The notes under the pieces were generated by a model. It did not search any database. It was not told the DNA's origin and saw only the letters and a program-made list of their open reading frames with translations. Positions 10,503 through 18,432 of a stretch of 33,635 bases of DNA are shown in pieces (within the stretch, counting starts at the first letter, position 1; each line of letters opens with the position of its first letter). Both the position numbers and the translations under genes were made by a program. The stretch is taken from contig JAKFXK010000014.1 in assembly GCA_021731445.1 (NCBI GenBank), positions 1 to 33,635 of the forward strand, written 5' to 3'. This DNA comes from Nevskiaceae bacterium (GTDB lineage Bacteria; Pseudomonadota; Gammaproteobacteria; Nevskiales; Nevskiaceae).

Positions 10503-10696
10503 GAAAGGCTTCTCCAGAATGGGGAAAGTGAGTGCGTGGAGTATAAGGGCGCATCGAATCTGACCGGATGCGGCGCAATTTCTTGACCGCTGTCATCGCA
10601 GGGGCGCTGACAGCGTTGTCTGACTCCGATAGGCTTACGAAAATATCGACGGCCGCATCTGCGGTTGCACTACAAGCCACATAGCGAGGAGTAGCA
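10503..10696. other. Divergent intergenic region (acyl-CoA dehydrogenase / DUF1329)
   Basis: This 194-bp region separates two divergent units and must hold both promoters. On the minus strand TATACT (10545-10540) sits 37 nt before the dehydrogenase start and is a plausible -10. On the plus strand a clear GAGGAG Shine-Dalgarno (10685-10690) precedes the DUF1329 start. I cannot define convincing -35 boxes or an operator. Confidence 0.4.
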
Positions 10697-12103
10697 ATGA
10701 TGAAAGCATTGATCGGCCAGAAACATCTGGCAATCGCAACAAAGACGAATGGTCACATGCACCTGCTGGCAGCATTGGCACTCTCGGTGTGTGCGACCGC
10801 CCCGGCATTCGCCAAGGTGAGTGCCGATGAGGCTGCCAAGCTCAAGGCCACGCTGACGCCAGTGGGTGCCGAGCGTGGTGCCAATAAGGATGGCAGCATT
10901 CCCAAGTGGGAAGGCGGCCTTACCAAGGCGCCAGCCTGTTTCAAGCCGGGCGGCTGGTACTGCGATCCTTTCAGCGCCGACAAGCCCAAGTTCACCATCA
11001 GCAAGGCAAACCTCGATCAGTACAAGGCGAACCTCACGGACGGGCAGCGCGCGATCTTTGCCAAGTACGGCGACACCTACAAGATGAACGTCTACCAGAC
11101 CCGCCGCACCGGCGCGTTTCCTGGCTTCGTCTACGAGGCCACGGCCAAGAATGCGGTGACCGCCGAGCTCGGCGGTGGCGGCGAGGCGATCTCGGGCGCG
11201 GCGGTGGGCATTCCCTTCCCGATCCCGAAGACCGGCAATGAGCCGATCTGGAACCACAAGCTGCGCTACCGCGGCTCCGGCATCGACCGCTGGAATGTGC
11301 AGGCGGCGGTCACCACCAGTGGCGATGCCAACGTCACCAAGATCCGCGAGCAGGTGAAGTTCAACTACGACACCAAGGGCATCACGCCGGAGCAGCTCAA
11401 CAACGTCGGCCTCTACTTCATGCAGACGGTCACAGCCCCCCCCCGTCTGGCCGGTACCATCACCCTTGTTCACGAGACGATGGATCAGATCAAGGAGGCC
11501 CGTCGCGCCTGGCAGTACAACCCTGGCCAGCGCCGTCTGCGTCGCGCACCCAACGTCGGTTATGACAACCCCGGCACCGGTGCCGACGGCCTGCGCACCA
11601 ATGACCAGACCGACACCTTCAACGGCGCGACCGACCGCTACACCTGGAAGATCGTCGGCAAGAAGGACATGTACATGCCCTACAACTCCTACGCGCTGCA
11701 CAGCGACAAGGTGAAGTACAAGGACATCATCAAGCGCAGTCACATCAACCAGGATCTGCCGCGCTATGAGCTGCACCGGGTCTGGGTGGTGGAGGCCAAC
11801 GTCAAGGCTGGCACCACGCACATTTACAAGAAACGCATGTTCTACATTGACGAGGACACCTGGCAGATCCTCTCGGTGGACAACTACGATTCACGCCTGA
11901 CCATGTGGCGCGTGCAGGAGACGCACTTCATCACCGCCTACGACAAGCCCTTCCCGGCACCCGTGCTGGAATCCGTCACTGACCTGCAGTCGGGCCGCTA
12001 CCTGATCCAGGCGATGAACAACGAGGAAACCGAGAACGTCGAGAAGGACTATGACGTCGCCTTCTTCGATCCCTCCAACGTGGCGAAGCAGGCATCGAAG
12101 TAA
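10697..12103 (+). CDS. DUF1329 family exported protein, copy 1
   Basis: Exported protein of the DUF1329 family, related to LolA/LolB-type lipoprotein-carrier folds by annotation; its biochemical function is not established. The 468-aa protein has a signal peptide with a long n-region and probable cleavage after Ala39 (ATAPAFA-KVS). The start is fixed by GAGGAG 6 nt upstream. The mature part has the family's conserved blocks GSIPKWEGGL, YKMNVYQTRRTGAFP, TLVHETMDQ, AWQYNPGQRRLRRAPNV and DEDTWQIL. It is followed by a close paralogue and a DUF1302 gene. DUF1302/DUF1329 pairs often lie near genes for degradation or transport of hydrophobic compounds, which suggests envelope handling of such a molecule. 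A run of nine C at 11436-11444 encodes Ala-Pro-Pro-Arg and could slip. Confidence 0.93.
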   Translation: MMKALIGQKHLAIATKTNGHMHLLAALALSVCATAPAFAKVSADEAAKLKATLTPVGAERGANKDGSIPKWEGGLTKAPACFKPGGWYCDPFSADKPKFTISKANLDQYKANLTDGQRAIFAKYGDTYKMNVYQTRRTGAFPGFVYEATAKNAVTAELGGGGEAISGAAVGIPFPIPKTGNEPIWNHKLRYRGSGIDRWNVQAAVTTSGDANVTKIREQVKFNYDTKGITPEQLNNVGLYFMQTVTAPPRLAGTITLVHETMDQIKEARRAWQYNPGQRRLRRAPNVGYDNPGTGADGLRTNDQTDTFNGATDRYTWKIVGKKDMYMPYNSYALHSDKVKYKDIIKRSHINQDLPRYELHRVWVVEANVKAGTTHIYKKRMFYIDEDTWQILSVDNYDSRLTMWRVQETHFITAYDKPFPAPVLESVTDLQSGRYLIQAMNNEETENVEKDYDVAFFDPSNVAKQASK

Positions 12104-12160
12104 GGTTTTCGGCCTCAAGGTTGCAAGCGGAGCAAGGACGCGCCGCACGCTAGTTTTGCT

Positions 12161-12191
12161 TGGGGCATTGTGCGGGATGCACAGTGCCCCA
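12161..12191 (+). promoter_or_regulatory. 13-bp hairpin between the two DUF1329 genes
   Basis: 12161-12173 pairs with 12179-12191 over 13 bp (one G-U pair) around loop GGGAT. It lies in the 126-nt spacer 38 nt before the second DUF1329 start. No T tract follows, so an mRNA processing or stability element or partial terminator is more likely than a full terminator. Confidence 0.5.
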
Positions 12192-12229
12192 GGCGCTCAT
12201 AAATAATTAGATCGTCCCGAGGAGTTGCA

Positions 12230-13594
12230 ATGAAACGCACACTGCTGATGGCATTGGGGCTCACCCTCGCCAGTTTTTCCGTGTTTGCCAAGGTTTCCCA
12301 AGAGGAGGCTGACAAACTCAAATCCACTCTCACGCCAGTGGGTGCGGAGCGCGCGGCCAACAAGGACGGCAGCATTCCCAAGTGGGAGGGTGGCCTGACC
12401 AAACCACCTGCCTGCTACGGCGGGCCGGGCAAACGGCTGTGCAATCCCTTTCCAGACGACAAGCCGAAATTCTCGATCACCAAGGCGAACATCGAGCAAT
12501 ACAAGACCAAGCTCACCGACGGTCAGAAGGCGCTGTTCAAGAAATATTCAGAAACATACAAGATGAACGTCTATCAGACGCGCCGCACGGGAGCCTTCCC
12601 TCAGTTTGTCTATGACGCCACCTACAAGAACGCCCTCAACGCTGAAATCGGTGGTGGTGGCGAGACGGTGGTCAACGCGATTCTGGGTATCCCCTACCCG
12701 ATCCCGAAGAGCGGCAACGAAGTGATCTGGAACCACAAGCTGCGCTATCGCGGTGTCGGCGCCGACCGCTGGAACATCCAGGCGGCGGTGACCACGGGCG
12801 GTGACTTCAATCTGGTGAAGATCCGCGAGCAGGTGATGTTTCCCTACGATTCGAAAACCGCCAAGCCTGCCGACCTCAACAACGTCAGCATCTATTTCTT
12901 GCAGACCGTGGCTTCGCCGCCTCGTCTCGCGGGCACCATCACACTCGTCCACGAGACGATGGATCAGGTGAAAGAGCCGCGCCGCGCCTGGCAGTACAAC
13001 CCCGGCCAGCGCCGCCTGCGCCGCGCGCCGAACGTGGGCTACGACAACCCCGGCACCGGCTCCGATGGTCTGCGCACCAACGATCAGTTCGACATGTACA
13101 ACGGGGCCACTGACCGCTATACCTGGAAGCTGATCGGCAAGAAGGAGATATATGTCCCTTACAACGCCTACGCCTTGCACTCCGACAAGCTCAAATACAA
13201 AGACTTCGTCACCAAGAACCACATCAATCCGCAGTACCCGCGCTACGAGCTGCACCGGGTCTGGGTGGTGGAGGCCAATATCAAGGCTGGCACCACGCAC
13301 ATCTATCAACGCCGCCTGTTCTATGTCGATGAAGACACCTGGCAGATTCTCGCCGTTGACAACTACGATTCGCGCGGCACGCTCTGGCGCGTGCAGGAAG
13401 GCCATTTCCTGCAGGCCTACAACGGCCCGCTTGACCAGTTGGTGCCAGGCTCGGCGCTGGAGACGGTTTATGACCTCATCTCTGGCCGCTACCTGACGCT
13501 GGCGATGAACAACGAGGAGCCGGAAACCGTCGAGAAGAGTTACGAGGTGTCCTTCTTCGATCCGTCGAACGTGTCCAAACAGGCTACCAAGTAA
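12230..13594 (+). CDS. DUF1329 family exported protein, copy 2
   Basis: Paralogue of the preceding gene, about 70% identical by eye over the mature region, so the pair arose by tandem duplication. The 454-aa protein has a compact signal peptide (MKRTLLMALGLTLASFSVFA, cleavage before Lys21) and a GAGGAG Shine-Dalgarno at 12219-12224. It shares all conserved blocks with copy 1, including the near-identical stretch around AWQYNPGQRRLRRAPNV. Differences cluster near residues 50-60 (a Cys-containing loop) and near the C-terminus. Divergence at most third positions indicates an old duplication under selection rather than a recent one. Role as for copy 1: unknown, probably periplasmic, working with the DUF1302 protein downstream. 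Confidence 0.93.
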   Translation: MKRTLLMALGLTLASFSVFAKVSQEEADKLKSTLTPVGAERAANKDGSIPKWEGGLTKPPACYGGPGKRLCNPFPDDKPKFSITKANIEQYKTKLTDGQKALFKKYSETYKMNVYQTRRTGAFPQFVYDATYKNALNAEIGGGGETVVNAILGIPYPIPKSGNEVIWNHKLRYRGVGADRWNIQAAVTTGGDFNLVKIREQVMFPYDSKTAKPADLNNVSIYFLQTVASPPRLAGTITLVHETMDQVKEPRRAWQYNPGQRRLRRAPNVGYDNPGTGSDGLRTNDQFDMYNGATDRYTWKLIGKKEIYVPYNAYALHSDKLKYKDFVTKNHINPQYPRYELHRVWVVEANIKAGTTHIYQRRLFYVDEDTWQILAVDNYDSRGTLWRVQEGHFLQAYNGPLDQLVPGSALETVYDLISGRYLTLAMNNEEPETVEKSYEVSFFDPSNVSKQATK

Positions 13595-13608
13595 TCACGG
13601 CAATTTGT

Positions 13609-13629
13609 GCCCGCGCCATGAAGGCGGGC
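13609..13629 (+). promoter_or_regulatory. Intercistronic hairpin before the DUF1302 gene
   Basis: GCCCGC (13609-13614) pairs with GCGGGC (13624-13629) around a 9-nt loop, 14 nt after the DUF1329 stop. CTGTTTTC follows, so it may partly terminate and lower expression of the next gene relative to the DUF1329 pair. Confidence 0.4.
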
Positions 13630-13653
13630 GCTGTTTTCAGGGAGAAGCAAGAC

Positions 13654-15996
13654 ATGAAGCATGGCAGCCCGCAGTTCACCCTCGCGGCACTCACAATTGG
13701 TCTCTTGGCTGCGGGCAACGTCCGTGCGCTGGAGTTTGATCTGGCGGGCACCACGGTCAAGATCGAGAACCTTGCCACCGTGGGTGCGCTGATGCGCATG
13801 CAGGAGCGTGACAACGACCTCATTGGCACTGGCAACGTGGCAAGGCTCATGGGCCAGCCCAACCCTTGCGTGCAGCGCACCGGCGATGATGGCGTGACGG
13901 GTCCCAATGCCAATGGCAACAACACCTTCACCGGCGACACCTGCTCTGGAACCCGCACGCGGCCGGCCACCAATGCGCCCAATCCACCCAACGCCAATGC
14001 GGTCAATTCCAATACGGTGTTCGTCAACCTGCCGGGTGGTGTGACGCCAAATGGCGACAACGGCAACCTCAACTTTGACAAGTACGACATCGCCTATGCC
14101 ACCGCGAAGCTGACCTCCGACATTTCCTTCTCATTGTCGGACTTCAATTTTTTCGCCCGCACCACCGGCTACTTCGACGGCATCTATTCCTCCTTCTACG
14201 AGCGCCATCCCGACACCACGCTGCAGCCACTGCGCCCGGCTTATTCGGATGCCGGTCGTCAGCGCAGCGGTGTGCGCTTCCGCGCGCTGGACTACTTCGT
14301 CAGCCGCCGCTTCGAGCTGGGTGATCGCAATTTCAACATCAAGGTTGGCAACCAGGTGCTCAACTGGGGTGAGAGCGCCTTTCTGCTCACCAACTCGTTG
14401 AACAGCATCAACCCACCAAACCAGGCGCTACTGCGCATCCCCGGTTTCGATGTGAAGGAGCTTGCGCGACCCGTCGGCATGGTGTTGCTGGAAGGCGATG
14501 TGGTGGAGGGCGTCAGCGCCCAGGCTTTCTACCAGTACGACTGGAAGGCAGTGATCGTCGACCCGGTCGGCAGCTACTTCTCGGTCTCCGACACCCTAGG
14601 CGAGGGGGGAGAGTTCGCCATGCTCTCTTTCGGCAAGGCGCCGGAAGATCCTTTGCAGCTGTACGAGCCGCGGCGCAACGCCCAAGATCCGGTCGCGGTG
14701 CTCAATTCGCGCTCCAGCCGCACGGTGCTGCGCGACTATGCGCTGGAGAAGCAGTACAAGCCCAGCGAGGGCGGGCAGTTCGGATTCTCCAGCAAGATCT
14801 TTCTGGACAGCATCAACAACGGCACCGAAGTCGGCCTGTACTTCGCCAACTACCATGCCCGCGTGCCTTCGGTAAGCGGGCTTGCAACCGATGCCACCTG
14901 CATTCCGTCTGGCACCAACAATCTCGCCAACCCGGCCCAATTCGCGGCGTTTGCCGCGCCGACCGGCTGCAATCTGGCCGGTCCTCCCACCGGGGCCCAG
15001 CTGCCCCTGCAGAACGAGGCCTTGCCGCTCGATACCGCCAAGGTGTTCGTCGAGTACCCGGAAAACATCAAGATGTTCGGGTTCTCCTTCAACACCACGG
15101 TGGGCGATTTCGCGCTCTCGGGCGAATACGCCTACCGGCCCAACCTGCCGATCCAGGTGCACACCACCGATCTGACCTTCGCCTTGCTGCAGCCGGGCTT
15201 CCCGGATATGGACGTGGCCGTCGCACCCGGCGTGACCCTGCCGAGCCGCCGCACGGCAGTGCCTGACTTCATCACCGCCTATCGCGGCGGGGTCGCAGGC
15301 CAGATACAGCCCAACCAGTACATCCGCGGCTACGAGCAGATGAAGATTGGCCAGGGCGAGATCATCCTGCTGAAGACCATTGGTGGCGACAATCCGCTGG
15401 GCGCCAGCCAGATCACGGTGCTGCTGGAAATGGGATTCACTCATCTGCCGGGCTATCCCAGCCTCGCCGAGTTCCAGTCCAATGGCGCGGGCACCGATTC
15501 GCACGCCTCCGCCGCCATCGGCGGCGCACGTGGCATCAACCCGGTGGACATCCGCAATCCCAACACGCCGGATGACGAGACTTCGCACAAATGCGATGCC
15601 GCCGCTCCGAGCGTCAACCAGAACCAGGCGCAGGCCACGGCCGCCTGCTACACGCTGCTGCAGAACCCGATCCCACAGGGGCAGGTGGACATCAAGGCCT
15701 ATGGCACGCCGGAGTCCTACGGTTACCGCTTTTTGACCCTGACCCGCTACGACAGCGCCCTGTTCGGTGCCAACGTCGAGTTCCTCAACGCCCTGTTCCA
15801 CGATGTGCATGGTGTGGGGCCAGGCCTGGGTCAGAACTTCGTCGAGGGCCGCAAACAGATCCTCTCCGGCATCCGGGTCGATTACCTGTCCCGGTTCATC
15901 GGTGAGTTGCGCTACACCTGGTTCACTGGTGGTGGCCTGCGCGATTCGCTGCGTGACCGCGATAATCTCTTCCTGTTCCTGGGTTACCAGTTCTGA
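13654..15996 (+). CDS. DUF1302 family outer-membrane protein
   Basis: Predicted outer-membrane beta-barrel of the DUF1302 family. I place the start at ATG 13654, preceded by AGGGAGA, giving a 780-aa product with signal peptide MKHGSPQFTLAALTIGLLAAGNVRA cleaved before LEFDL in typical fashion (last residue A25). The mature protein alternates short aromatic/polar strands and ends in Phe (FLFLGYQF), the outer-membrane assembly signal. Landmarks are NWGESAFLLTNSLNSINPP and RALDYFVSRRFELGDRNF. It appears longer than most members I know (roughly 600 aa), with an Asn/Pro/Gly/Thr-rich insert near residues 75-120 and Cys pairs in later loops. With the two DUF1329 proteins it probably forms an envelope route for a hydrophobic compound; this is inference from family co-occurrence. 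Confidence 0.9.
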   Translation: MKHGSPQFTLAALTIGLLAAGNVRALEFDLAGTTVKIENLATVGALMRMQERDNDLIGTGNVARLMGQPNPCVQRTGDDGVTGPNANGNNTFTGDTCSGTRTRPATNAPNPPNANAVNSNTVFVNLPGGVTPNGDNGNLNFDKYDIAYATAKLTSDISFSLSDFNFFARTTGYFDGIYSSFYERHPDTTLQPLRPAYSDAGRQRSGVRFRALDYFVSRRFELGDRNFNIKVGNQVLNWGESAFLLTNSLNSINPPNQALLRIPGFDVKELARPVGMVLLEGDVVEGVSAQAFYQYDWKAVIVDPVGSYFSVSDTLGEGGEFAMLSFGKAPEDPLQLYEPRRNAQDPVAVLNSRSSRTVLRDYALEKQYKPSEGGQFGFSSKIFLDSINNGTEVGLYFANYHARVPSVSGLATDATCIPSGTNNLANPAQFAAFAAPTGCNLAGPPTGAQLPLQNEALPLDTAKVFVEYPENIKMFGFSFNTTVGDFALSGEYAYRPNLPIQVHTTDLTFALLQPGFPDMDVAVAPGVTLPSRRTAVPDFITAYRGGVAGQIQPNQYIRGYEQMKIGQGEIILLKTIGGDNPLGASQITVLLEMGFTHLPGYPSLAEFQSNGAGTDSHASAAIGGARGINPVDIRNPNTPDDETSHKCDAAAPSVNQNQAQATAACYTLLQNPIPQGQVDIKAYGTPESYGYRFLTLTRYDSALFGANVEFLNALFHDVHGVGPGLGQNFVEGRKQILSGIRVDYLSRFIGELRYTWFTGGGLRDSLRDRDNLFLFLGYQF

Positions 15997-16038
15997 ATAC
16001 TGGCCCCAAGGCAAAAAGGCGCGCTGGATTGGCTTCCG

Positions 16039-16044
16039 TATAAT
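16039..16044 (+). promoter_or_regulatory. Possible -10 element upstream of yajC
   Basis: An exact TATAAT lies 32 nt before the GTG start of yajC. No good -35 is found at standard spacing. It is embedded in an imperfect 10-bp inverted repeat (16021-16030 / 16042-16051). Confidence 0.45.
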
Positions 16045-16076
16045 CCGGCGCTCTTTTGCATCAATGGACTGACACC

Positions 16077-16415
16077 GTGCTGCTTGATTTCCTGATTTCC
16101 CCCGCCTACGCCCAGGCGGCTGCCACTGCCAAGACCCCCGGCCTGCTCGAAGCCTTCTGGCCGCTGATCGTGATGGTGCCGCTGTTCTACTTCCTGCTCA
16201 TCCGGCCGCAGATGAAGCGGCAGAAGGAAACCAAGGCGATGGCCGAGAGTCTGTCCAAAGGCGATGAAGTGGTTCTTGCCGGCGGCCTGGCGGGTCGCAT
16301 CACCAGCATTGGCGAGGTGTATCTCACGATCGATCTCGCCGACAACGTGCTGGTCAAGGTGGAGAAATCCGCCGTCGCCAAGGTGCTGCCGAAAGGCACG
16401 CTGAAGCAGCTTTAA
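16077..16415 (+). CDS. yajC: Sec translocon accessory protein YajC
   Basis: Small inner-membrane subunit that associates with SecDF and the SecYEG translocon. From GTG 16077 the product is 112 aa, the usual length, opening MLLDFLISPAYAQA, then one membrane helix (about residues 28-46, ending FYFLLIRPQMKRQKE) and the cytoplasmic domain with LSKGDEVVLAGGLAGRI. An in-frame TTG seven codons upstream is less likely because family members begin close to the ISPAYAQA segment. It is followed after 53 nt by secD. Confidence 0.95.
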   Translation: MLLDFLISPAYAQAAATAKTPGLLEAFWPLIVMVPLFYFLLIRPQMKRQKETKAMAESLSKGDEVVLAGGLAGRITSIGEVYLTIDLADNVLVKVEKSAVAKVLPKGTLKQL

Positions 16416-16468
16416 GACTCACCCTGCGGGCTGCGCTGCGCGGCCCGCCCTGTCATTCGCAAAAGCCC

Positions 16469-18328
16469 ATGCAACCCTACCCGCTCTGGAAGACGCTGAC
16501 TCTCGTCTTCGTCACCCTGCTGGGCGCGCTCTATGCGCTGCCCAATCTCTACGGCCAGGCCCCGGCCGTGCAGGTCAACACCCTCAACGGCGATCCGCTG
16601 CCGGCTGATTTTGCGGCGACTGCCGAAGCGGCCCTAAAGGCTGCCTCCCTGCAGTCCGAAACCTCGCACGCCGAGAAGCAGCACTGGGTACTACGCTTCG
16701 CCAAGCCCGAAGACCAGCTGAAAGCCGCCGACACCCTGAAGCGTGCGCTGGGCAACAGCTACATCGTTGCCCTGGGCACCGATGCCAAGACGCCCGCTTG
16801 GCTCTTGGCCCTTGGTGCCAGACCGATGTCGCTCGGCCTCGACCTGCGCGGCGGCGTGCATTTTTTGCTGGAGGTGGACATCGCCGACGCCCGTAAAGCC
16901 GCTGCCCAGCGCTATGTCACCGACTTGCCGACCTATCTGCGCAAGGAAGACGTGCGCTACACCGGCCGACGGCAGGATGGCGAGACGACCGTACTGGAGT
17001 TTGCCGACGGCACGCTACGCGAAGCGGCGCGCAAGGCCATCGCCAAGGAGTTCCCCGAGCTCACACTCGATGCCCCGGAAGGCAGCGGTACCCTGACTGC
17101 AAGACTCTCTGAAACCGAGATCAAGCGCATCGTCGATTTCGCCGTACAGCAAAACCTCACCACCCTGCGCAACCGCGTCAACCAGCTGGGTGTGGCCGAG
17201 CCGCTGGTGCAGCGCCAGGGTGTGAACCGCATCGTCGTGCAGTTGCCGGCCGTGCAGGACACCACCCGCGTCAAGGATCTGCTCGGTGCCACCGCCACGC
17301 TCGAATACCGGGCGGTGGAGGACAGTGGCGCGGCCGCTGAAAGTGCGGCCGCCACCGGCATCGTGCCGCCTGGTAGCGCGCTGTTCTTCACCCGTGAGGG
17401 CAGGCGCCCCGCCTTGCTGAAGAACGAGATCATCGCGGCCGGTGTCAATCTCGTCGATGCCACCGCGACAGTCGATGAAAACGGCCAGCCGGCAGTCTCC
17501 ATCAAGCTCGACTCAGCCGGTGGCAAACGCATGTTCGCCTTCACCGAGAAGAACGTCGGCAAGCCAATGGCGGTGCTGTTCAAGGAGACGGTGGTCACCA
17601 CCAACTACAACGCCGAGGGCGTGCCGCTGCGCGAAAAGCGCAACGTCGAGGAGATCATCTCCATCGCCACCATCCAGGGCGTGTTTGGCAATCAGTTCCG
17701 CACCACGGGGCTGGAGAGCAAGGAGGCACAGAACCTCGCCGTGCTGCTGAAGGCCGGTGCCCTGGCCGCACCGGTCGAGATCGTCGAAGAGCGCACCGTC
17801 GGCCCCAGCCTGGGTGCGGACAACATCGAGAAAGGCTTCACCGCCGCCCTTCTGGGTTTGGGCCTGGTCAGTCTGTTCATGGCCTTCTATTACCGCGTGT
17901 TCGGCCTGTTCGCCATCGCTGCACTGCTGCTCAATCTGGTGCTGGTGGTGGCTGTGCTCTCACTACTGGGTGCGGCCCTGACAGTGCCTGGCATTGCCGG
18001 CATCGTGCTGCACATGGGCATCGCGGTCGATGCCAACGTGCTGATCTACGAGCGCATCCGCGAAGAACTGCGCAACGGGGCCAAGCCGCACGAGGCAATC
18101 CAGCATGGCTACGACCGCGCCTTCCTCACCATCGCCGACGCCAACGTCACGGTGCTGATCGGCACGGTGATGCTATTCGCACTCGGTGCCGGGCCGGTGA
18201 AGGGCTTTGCCATCACGCTTGCCATCGGCATCCTCACTTCGCAGTTCACTGCGATTGTGGGTTCACGTGCACTGGCCCAGCTGGTGTTCGGGCGCCGGGC
18301 GCGCATGAAGGATTTGCCGATTTGGTAG
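16469..18328 (+). CDS. secD: Protein translocase subunit SecD
   Basis: Inner-membrane subunit of the SecDF complex that uses the proton gradient to pull exported proteins through SecYEG on the periplasmic side. The 619-aa protein starts MQPYPLWKTLTLVFVTLLG with the first membrane helix, followed by the periplasmic P1 region with LGLDLRGGVHFLLEVD and the head region, then five C-terminal helices with GIVLHMGIAVDANVLIYERI, the family motif that carries the functionally important Asp. Length matches Proteobacterial SecD. The secF gene follows, but 104 nt away with a REP-like element between. Confidence 0.98.
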   Translation: MQPYPLWKTLTLVFVTLLGALYALPNLYGQAPAVQVNTLNGDPLPADFAATAEAALKAASLQSETSHAEKQHWVLRFAKPEDQLKAADTLKRALGNSYIVALGTDAKTPAWLLALGARPMSLGLDLRGGVHFLLEVDIADARKAAAQRYVTDLPTYLRKEDVRYTGRRQDGETTVLEFADGTLREAARKAIAKEFPELTLDAPEGSGTLTARLSETEIKRIVDFAVQQNLTTLRNRVNQLGVAEPLVQRQGVNRIVVQLPAVQDTTRVKDLLGATATLEYRAVEDSGAAAESAAATGIVPPGSALFFTREGRRPALLKNEIIAAGVNLVDATATVDENGQPAVSIKLDSAGGKRMFAFTEKNVGKPMAVLFKETVVTTNYNAEGVPLREKRNVEEIISIATIQGVFGNQFRTTGLESKEAQNLAVLLKAGALAAPVEIVEERTVGPSLGADNIEKGFTAALLGLGLVSLFMAFYYRVFGLFAIAALLLNLVLVVAVLSLLGAALTVPGIAGIVLHMGIAVDANVLIYERIREELRNGAKPHEAIQHGYDRAFLTIADANVTVLIGTVMLFALGAGPVKGFAITLAIGILTSQFTAIVGSRALAQLVFGRRARMKDLPIW

Positions 18329-18331
18329 TAC

Positions 18332-18414
18332 CTGTCATGCCCGCGAAGGTGGGCATCCAGTTGTATTTGAAGTTACTCAAGATGCCTGGATTCCCGCCTG
18401 CGCGGGAATGACAG
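18332..18414. repeat. REP/MITE-like inverted repeat element between secD and secF
   Basis: Two 29-nt arms (18332-18360 and 18386-18414) are imperfect reverse complements around a 25-nt spacer. Each arm is itself a hairpin of the widespread type GTCATTCCCGC...GCGGGAATCCAG (left copy GTCATGCCCGC...GGGCATCCAG). This matches dispersed repeats that recur in intergenic regions of many beta- and gammaproteobacterial genomes. It encodes nothing and lies 4 nt after the secD stop and 18 nt before secF. Confidence 0.85.
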
Positions 18415-18432
18415 CAAAGAAGGTACAGCGCA

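Noticed and set aside
10583..10611. TTGACC as a -35 for the first DUF1329 gene
   Set aside because: No acceptable -10 hexamer at 16-18 nt downstream.
10670..11821. 383-codon minus-strand frame opposite the first DUF1329 gene
   Set aside because: Val/Leu/Gly/Asp-rich shadow without domain; a matching shadow lies opposite the paralogue because the two genes are duplicates.
14596..16014. 472-codon minus-strand open frame opposite the DUF1302 gene
   Set aside because: Antisense shadow of a high-GC gene; no signal, motif or ribosome-binding site.
16416..16468. GC-rich partial palindrome between yajC and secD as a terminator
   Set aside because: The stem is imperfect and not followed by a T tract, and it lies inside a conserved operon.
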